From: CAYXVF01 sp964468125
Lineage (GTDB): Bacteria > Myxococcota > XYA12-FULL-58-9 > CAYXVF01
Reading direction: 5' to 3'
Length of the DNA stretch: 13,376 nt
NCBI GenBank assembly: GCA_964468125.1
Contig: CAYXVF010000139.1
Coordinates: 1 to 13,376, forward strand
The notes under the pieces were generated by a model that worked only from the letters and a program-made list of their open reading frames with translations, did no database searches and was not told where the DNA came from. Shown piece after piece: positions 9,801 through 13,376 of this stretch; within the stretch, counting starts at the first letter, position 1; the number at the start of each line of letters is the position of its first letter. The position numbers and the translations under genes are program-made.

Positions 9801-10314
9801 CGATGACGCCCGCTTTGGCCCGCTCGATCAGCACGTCCGCCATTTCCTCGCTGAGCTCAAAAGCACGAAAGGCGATGTATTTTTTCGCGGCTTTGAACTC
9901 GGCGAGAAGCTGCGTCATGTAGTTGTCGTCGTCGCCCCGTTCGGAGAGCGCATCACTCAGGAGCAGCTCGGTAACATTGTGGGTCGAGCGCGCGCCCTTT
10001 TCGTCCACCTGCCGCGCGTCGGCCTTGGTCACAACGTCTCCCGCGGCGACGTTGACCGCCGAGCGGCCAGATCGGCGCTTGCTCGTGTCTTTGCTCGCGG
10101 CCTGGGCGAGATGGAGGGGCTGCCCAGCGAGCAGCTCTGCAACCTTCTCTCGCGACTTTGGCGACATGTTGTCGAAGTCGTCGACGGTGAGAGGGGCGCG
10201 ATTCTTCGGGCTCTCCGCACGAATCTCATCGAGCACATCCTCCGAGAGTCCCTCGAGTCGATTGAAGAAGACCGAGCCCTGTTCCAGGACTTCGCGCAGC
10301 TCAGCAGGCTTCAT
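6868..10314 (-). CDS. PLD-like phosphodiesterase fused to DEDDh (DnaQ-type) exonuclease, long paralogue
   Basis: Unnamed 1148-residue multidomain nuclease, no signal peptide or membrane segment, so cytoplasmic. Residues 1-110 are a helical and charged lead-in. A first PLD half (130-265) carries H225-I-K227 with D232 four residues on, and GIN where GSxN is usual. Two PLD-like repeats without HxK follow (about 343-378 and 400-435). The second PLD half (495-655) has KLHGK (H595, K597) and GTSNFS (618-623). The DEDDh exonuclease (686-1010) has DTETTGF (D694, E696), IHGMNREAL, QNIAFD (D794) and HKALED (H992, D997), with an insertion of about 130 residues, partly acidic, at 805-935. A C-terminal domain (1020-1132) is shared with the upstream paralogue. 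The HxK pairs predict phosphodiester cleavage through a covalent phosphohistidine; the DEDDh part predicts metal-dependent 3'-5' exonuclease activity. ATG 10314 follows GGAG by 10 bases. Substrate unknown. Confidence 0.88.
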   Translation of the reverse strand: MKPAELREVLEQGSVFFNRLEGLSEDVLDEIRAESPKNRAPLTVDDFDNMSPKSREKVAELLAGQPLHLAQAASKDTSKRRSGRSAVNVAAGDVVTKADARQVDEKGARSTHNVTELLLSDALSERGDDDNYMTQLLAEFKAAKKYIAFRAFELSEEMADVLIERAKAGVIVEGLVQPVSESIRPEVQGASMKKIQEAMKTLRNLRVSEAEIHQRKGKPFRPIMHIKEYLTDGGDTEIPTRFLAGINAGTNSPNNVDHGRRTRGVSALDALRRFLSSLPEGHEPNPLLVEAAQDIEGVQAKVEAFAEKNGLELVPVTVSGSGTSVARARSYTPEQLAQAAKLGTNITISVDDAIANLEILHEAANNHSVVTVVHPEWWTADWPRERMSRAEVQALCEAGEPLVVSAADALEFSNLLEAHLKAEHPVRILLPERLRAESKESDAAELMEKLQPLASAGASVSFERDRVEFNHARKALGNLTRKSALLVSDAEVLFEESSRKLLCERLDRAIENQESIEIGAFALTDVEVLERLAKAHLAGSLVRVMVDDLTIDDNFINRKAVNALSAVGIEVRIFDEAASAKAARNGVDPEMVKLHGKGALIGRVRGDDKPPTPHLYDGTSNFSDAAHSQNTEAVELTESAAAALEYHERLFEPAWDMASPIEPVTLVNDAERKPILDHVPMDTPIKDVVFAGWDTETTGFAPHFGDSLTEVAGVGFKAKDGRAEVVEGTTLETKVDPGFEVPEPAQRIHGMNREALLAAGAVPENKGLEGFVEWLEGLQRHGATLSYGQNIAFDYRMADRLLQKQENAVGGIHRTVDGPSADSIDRAKLTFPDESYHNLDVLVTRDYLVDRAARGEGITVTAPDAAGAYMSVLADAMKNGAHVTIAMESGPRPVEVEEGEPERMEREEVPPHKLLKFNAALEKLEALAAEGKGQLTLVDTWSEDPERPHLSSLTEAQRKGSFIDFPHLENDARERALARWVESGTASPRENHKALEDVTLGAAVFARMIHEAGAKTVADIMPKDDLLFAEATSVPVYARAGSKNETFTVQTHNEGRARLHSGKDANGTLITDLEVLGIEKRRLKVKITTGTGKKAEEREAFLDPQDIRFKTAGEYFFRLREAGVELAPPSLYRGGEKFDANRPAKRAA

Positions 10315-10382
10315 TTGGCGGACACTCCATTCTAGCGTTGGTGGGAGTATCGGCCCGTCGGGTCATTCGTACTCAAAAGCTC

Positions 10383-10400
10383 TGTGACAGCTGGGTCACA
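10383..10400 (-). other. hairpin between the two nuclease genes
   Basis: Perfect 6-bp stem (TGTGAC / GTCACA) with a 6-base loop, starting 4 bases past the upstream gene's stop. No T run follows. It may separate or balance expression of the two paralogues, or mark an operator-like palindrome; the 90-bp gap shows no convincing promoter. Confidence 0.35.
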
Positions 10401-10404
10401 CGGC

Positions 10405-13170
10405 CTATTTCTGACCCTTCTTCTTCGTGCTCGTGCTCTCTCGGTCCTCGTTCGCTGGCTCTTTCGCGTCGAGCTGTTCACGGACGGCGCCCTTTGCGCG
10501 AACCGCGCTCGCTTCGCGCTTGCGCTTTGGTCGCTTGGAGGCGTTTACCTCCGGCGTCCATCCGGCGTCGCGGAGCGCGTGGTACACGCGTCCGGTCTCC
10601 GTAAAGGCCGCGTCTTTTGCGCGCATATAGGCCGTGCGTCCCTCTTCGTCGTCCGCCGTGAAGAAACGCACCTCAACGTTTTCGCCGACGACACCCAAGA
10701 GCTCGAGGTCGAGCACGCGCTCGTCCTCGCCAAAGGCGCCGCTCTTCCGGTCCATTTCGCGGACGGTGAGCTTGCCCCCTTTGGGCTTCTCGAGCTCGTA
10801 GCGAACAGTGAAGTTTCGGGGAGAGACACTGAGCTGAATCGGATCGCTGATGAGCAGGCGATCATCACCCATCGTCTCGGAAATCGTCACGAGCCCGCCG
10901 TCCTTCACGAGACGGGCGAAGATCTTCGCGGTGAGCCGCGCGTCTTCGAGGGAGCGGTGCTTGTCGCGCTTCTTCTTGATCAATTTGTATCGTAGGGCGA
11001 GGTCATCGAGAGAATAGCCGTCGGCATCGATGTCGATGGTGCGGGCCAAGGACAACGTGTCGACGTTCGCTGCAGGCAATCGAAAACGCCCGCTCGTGCC
11101 GTTCATCTTCACGTCGATGTCCGCTCGTCGGAGCACGTGGTCGAGGAACGCGTGGTCGAAACGGGCGTTGTGGGCCACCGGAACGATCGGCGCGCCGTGC
11201 CCTTCGATCTCCTTGAGGAAATCCATGAAGCCCGAGAGCACGTTGTCGATCGGTTTGGCCCCGAGCTCCTCGAGCACCTCCTGGGTGAGCCCGTGCACCG
11301 CGCGGACTTGCCACGGAATGGTGAAGTCGCCCCCCACCGCGTCTTTACCCGGCTTCGCGTAGCCGTCGAAGCTCGCGACTTCCTCGAGCGTGCCGTCCTC
11401 GGTGATCCGCACCGCAACCGCGGAGAGCGAAAGGATCCGCTCGTCGTGCTCCGCGCGCCAACCGGTGGTCTCGAGGTCATAAACCAGGAAGATCGATCCG
11501 GCGACGGTCGCATCGCGTGGAAAGGGATCGAATGCGAGTGTGCGATCGGTGTGCGGCACGAGGGTCACCTTCGACACCTCGAGGCCATTCTCCCAGATCG
11601 GTTCAAAGAGCCGATTCGTGAAGTGCTCGGCAACCGTCCGCGAGCGTACGAGCTTACCGTCTTCGATGTTCTCGGTGAGCCCCTGACTCGTGAAGTTCGC
11701 ACTGCCGCCCAAGACCCGGTTGCCACCGATGACGATCAGCTTGGCGTGGAGCTTGACGTGGTGCTCGTCGTTCCGTTCGAGCTTCATCGCCTTGCCTACC
11801 TCGTCGGTGAAGGCCCTGACTTCGATCCCGGCGGCGGTGAGCAGTGCGATCGCGCGCTGATTCAGCAGGGTCCCTTGCATCTTGGTGTCGTCGACCATGA
11901 CGCGCACGCGGCAACCGGCCTCGTGGGCCGCCACCAAACGGTCGAGCACGTCTGAGTCTGAGATCGCAAACGCGGCGACGTCGATCGTCTCCTTCGCTTC
12001 GATCGCGGCGTTGAGCTCGCGCAAGACGAGCGCTTTGTACGAGGCGTCGACGACGGTCATGCCCTCGTGGGTCACTCCCAGACCGAGCCGCTCGAGCAGC
12101 GCTTCGTTCGCCTCGATCGCCTTCGTGCACTCCGCAATCTCATCTCGGGATCCATTCGGCACGACGATCTTCACGAGAGAGCCGTTTTGGACCGCGGCTT
12201 CGAGAGCCGAGGGAACCCACTTCTTGTTCAGCTCAGCGGCGCTGATGATCAGCTTGTCACCTCGGTTGGCGCGCTCTAGAAACTTCTTCTTCGGGTAGCT
12301 GTGGGCGCCTCCCAGGATACGGGTGCCACTGCGGGCGGTTTCGATCTCGACTGGCTCCGCACCGCTCTCCTCGATCCGTTTGCGAGCGATCTTCTCGACG
12401 TGCTCCACACTCGGAATGGCGCTGAGGTCGAAGGGAAGCGCGTGATTCGACGGGAACTGGAGCAACAGGTCCCGCAGAGAGTCGAGAGCCGCAACCCCCT
12501 CGATCCGCCAGGCGCTGTCCACGTTCAGGCTCGCGCGTGAACCGAAGTTTATCCCGCCACTGACCTCGGCGATCGAGTCGTCGGCGGTGTCCGCGATGAC
12601 CCGCTTCACGTGCATGATCTGATCCCGGCTCACCGGGGTACTCACCGAAACGAATAGATTTCCCGTCTTCTCCCCCGCCTCCAGCAGACGTTGGAGCAGC
12701 TCGTGTTTCGTATCGCCTTCCTTGGACGGTGGCTCGAAGAAGGCGACGACTTGCACACCCGCTTCCGCCTTCGCGATCAGCGTGTCGACGAGGTCTTCGC
12801 GGCTGAGATCGTAACCCTGAATGAAGATGTATTTCTTCGACTGGTCGATCAGCTCATCGAGCTGGATATCGAAGGAGCGCTTGTCCGCCGGAGCGAGACT
12901 TTCCGGCAGGAGCGGTGTGACGTGATTGTTCTGCGACACGATGGTCGCGATATCGGTGAGTGTCCGAGTGTCGCCGGCACCGATATCGGTCGCGCTCACC
13001 GCCCCGACGCTGAATCCATAGAGGTCGACGTCGCAACGATTGCCTCGGCACTGAATGACGTCCCCGGAGCGGGTGAGTGCTCTGACCGATTTCTTCACCT
13101 CGATCGGCTTCTCCGGCTCGATGGAGCCGCCACCGATCTGCGCGGCGCGCACGCCGACGACGCTGGCCAT
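10405..13170 (-). CDS. PLD-like phosphodiesterase fused to DEDDh (DnaQ-type) exonuclease, short paralogue
   Basis: Unnamed 921-residue multidomain nuclease, predicted cytoplasmic. Residues 1-90 are a segment not found in the paralogue, with a C-x4-C pair (C41, C46). The first PLD half (95-235) has H187-V-K189, D194 and GGINFGS (205-211). One PLD-like repeat without HxK (304-340, DKLIISAAELNKKW then VKIVVPN) follows. The second PLD half (375-525) has KLHAK (H475, K477) and GGSANFTSQG (488-497). The exonuclease (558-755) is compact and canonical: YDLETTG (D565, E567), VHGLTQEVL, AHNARFD (D672), NVDTLSLAR and HRSLED (H738, D743). The C-terminal domain (766-875) matches that of the paralogue, and a Lys/Arg-rich tail (876-921) may bind nucleic acid. 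The start at 13170 is fixed by TGATG overlap with the preceding gene and GGAG 8 bases upstream. It is the most regular member of the pair; activity is predicted from motifs, the role is not known. Confidence 0.9.
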   Translation of the reverse strand: MASVVGVRAAQIGGGSIEPEKPIEVKKSVRALTRSGDVIQCRGNRCDVDLYGFSVGAVSATDIGAGDTRTLTDIATIVSQNNHVTPLLPESLAPADKRSFDIQLDELIDQSKKYIFIQGYDLSREDLVDTLIAKAEAGVQVVAFFEPPSKEGDTKHELLQRLLEAGEKTGNLFVSVSTPVSRDQIMHVKRVIADTADDSIAEVSGGINFGSRASLNVDSAWRIEGVAALDSLRDLLLQFPSNHALPFDLSAIPSVEHVEKIARKRIEESGAEPVEIETARSGTRILGGAHSYPKKKFLERANRGDKLIISAAELNKKWVPSALEAAVQNGSLVKIVVPNGSRDEIAECTKAIEANEALLERLGLGVTHEGMTVVDASYKALVLRELNAAIEAKETIDVAAFAISDSDVLDRLVAAHEAGCRVRVMVDDTKMQGTLLNQRAIALLTAAGIEVRAFTDEVGKAMKLERNDEHHVKLHAKLIVIGGNRVLGGSANFTSQGLTENIEDGKLVRSRTVAEHFTNRLFEPIWENGLEVSKVTLVPHTDRTLAFDPFPRDATVAGSIFLVYDLETTGWRAEHDERILSLSAVAVRITEDGTLEEVASFDGYAKPGKDAVGGDFTIPWQVRAVHGLTQEVLEELGAKPIDNVLSGFMDFLKEIEGHGAPIVPVAHNARFDHAFLDHVLRRADIDVKMNGTSGRFRLPAANVDTLSLARTIDIDADGYSLDDLALRYKLIKKKRDKHRSLEDARLTAKIFARLVKDGGLVTISETMGDDRLLISDPIQLSVSPRNFTVRYELEKPKGGKLTVREMDRKSGAFGEDERVLDLELLGVVGENVEVRFFTADDEEGRTAYMRAKDAAFTETGRVYHALRDAGWTPEVNASKRPKRKREASAVRAKGAVREQLDAKEPANEDRESTSTKKKGQK

Positions 13171-13376
13171 CAGTCACACTCCGACGAGTGGAGCGCCAGA
13201 GGTGGCAGGGCGTTCTTGCGAAGCACCGCGTCGTCCTCGCGCCCTTCGGCGGCGGAGCGTTCCCGGGCCTCACCCTTGGAATTCATCACGACGGTGCGCT
13301 TCGGCTGCCCTTCGAGCTCGCCGGTGAACGACACGATGACTTTCACGTCAGGCCATCGGCCTGAGCGAACGCCCTC
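13170..13376 (-). CDS. C-terminal fragment of an unidentified gene, first visible member of the nuclease operon
   Basis: An open frame enters at the window edge and runs 68 codons to a TGA at 13172-13170 whose last base is the A of the next start codon (TGATG). The visible residues include VKVIVSFTGELEGQPKRTVV, a basic and acidic stretch (GEARERSAAEGREDD) and the end LPPLALHSSECD. I do not recognise the family. It begins upstream of the window. Evidence for coding is the uninterrupted frame to the edge and the start-stop overlap, which implies translational coupling with the 921-residue nuclease and hence a shared role. It is too short for domain assignment. Confidence 0.6.
   Translation of the reverse strand, partial: EGVRSGRWPDVKVIVSFTGELEGQPKRTVVMNSKGEARERSAAEGREDDAVLRKNALPPLALHSSECD

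Noticed and set aside
6868..13376. Nuclease pair as part of a recent mobile island
   Set aside because: No integrase, transposase, flanking direct repeats or obvious shift in base composition relative to neighbouring genes was seen.

Overview
The window is a high-G+C bacterial chromosome segment in which every gene I can support lies on the minus strand, so transcription runs from position 13376 toward 1. The beta-subunit sequence, with its start MASVVQDNFRIRSSFGKI, its DVDECHSRGMTF block and its canonical rifampicin region, resembles Myxococcota and other former Deltaproteobacteria. That placement is an inference from remembered sequences, not from a search. No integrase, transposase, tRNA or CRISPR array is visible.

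Region 1 (13376 to 6868) holds the unusual content. The C-terminal end of an unidentified gene overlaps the start of a 921-residue protein by one base (TGATG). After 90 bp comes a 1148-residue paralogue. Both proteins read: unique N-terminus, PLD half with HxKx4D, one or two PLD-like repeats without catalytic residues, second PLD half with HxK and G[ST]xN, DnaQ-type DEDDh exonuclease with all five catalytic residues, and a shared C-terminal domain I do not recognise. A predicted metal-independent phosphodiesterase is thus fused to a metal-dependent 3'-5' exonuclease, twice in tandem.

Region 2 (6799 to 5606) encodes a predicted small lipoprotein with degenerate ankyrin-like repeats, 68 bp after the second nuclease gene.

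Region 3 (5605 to 1) is the conserved rplK-rplA-rplJ-rplL-rpoB cluster (L11, L1, L10, L7/L12 and RNA polymerase beta), with rpoB cut by the window edge after 829 codons. secE and nusG, which commonly precede rplK, are absent, and the lipoprotein gene takes their place. A putative promoter sits between the lipoprotein stop and rplK. Perfect hairpins lie in the rplK-rplA and rplJ-rplL spacers, and a gene-free, structure-rich spacer of about 700 bp separates rplL from rpoB; these are candidate sites for autoregulation, processing or attenuation.

The nuclease pair probably works as a unit with the truncated upstream gene, in nucleic-acid repair, RNA or DNA turnover, or defence. The sequence does not say which. 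The ribosomal cluster appears to be a separate transcription unit that merely follows it.
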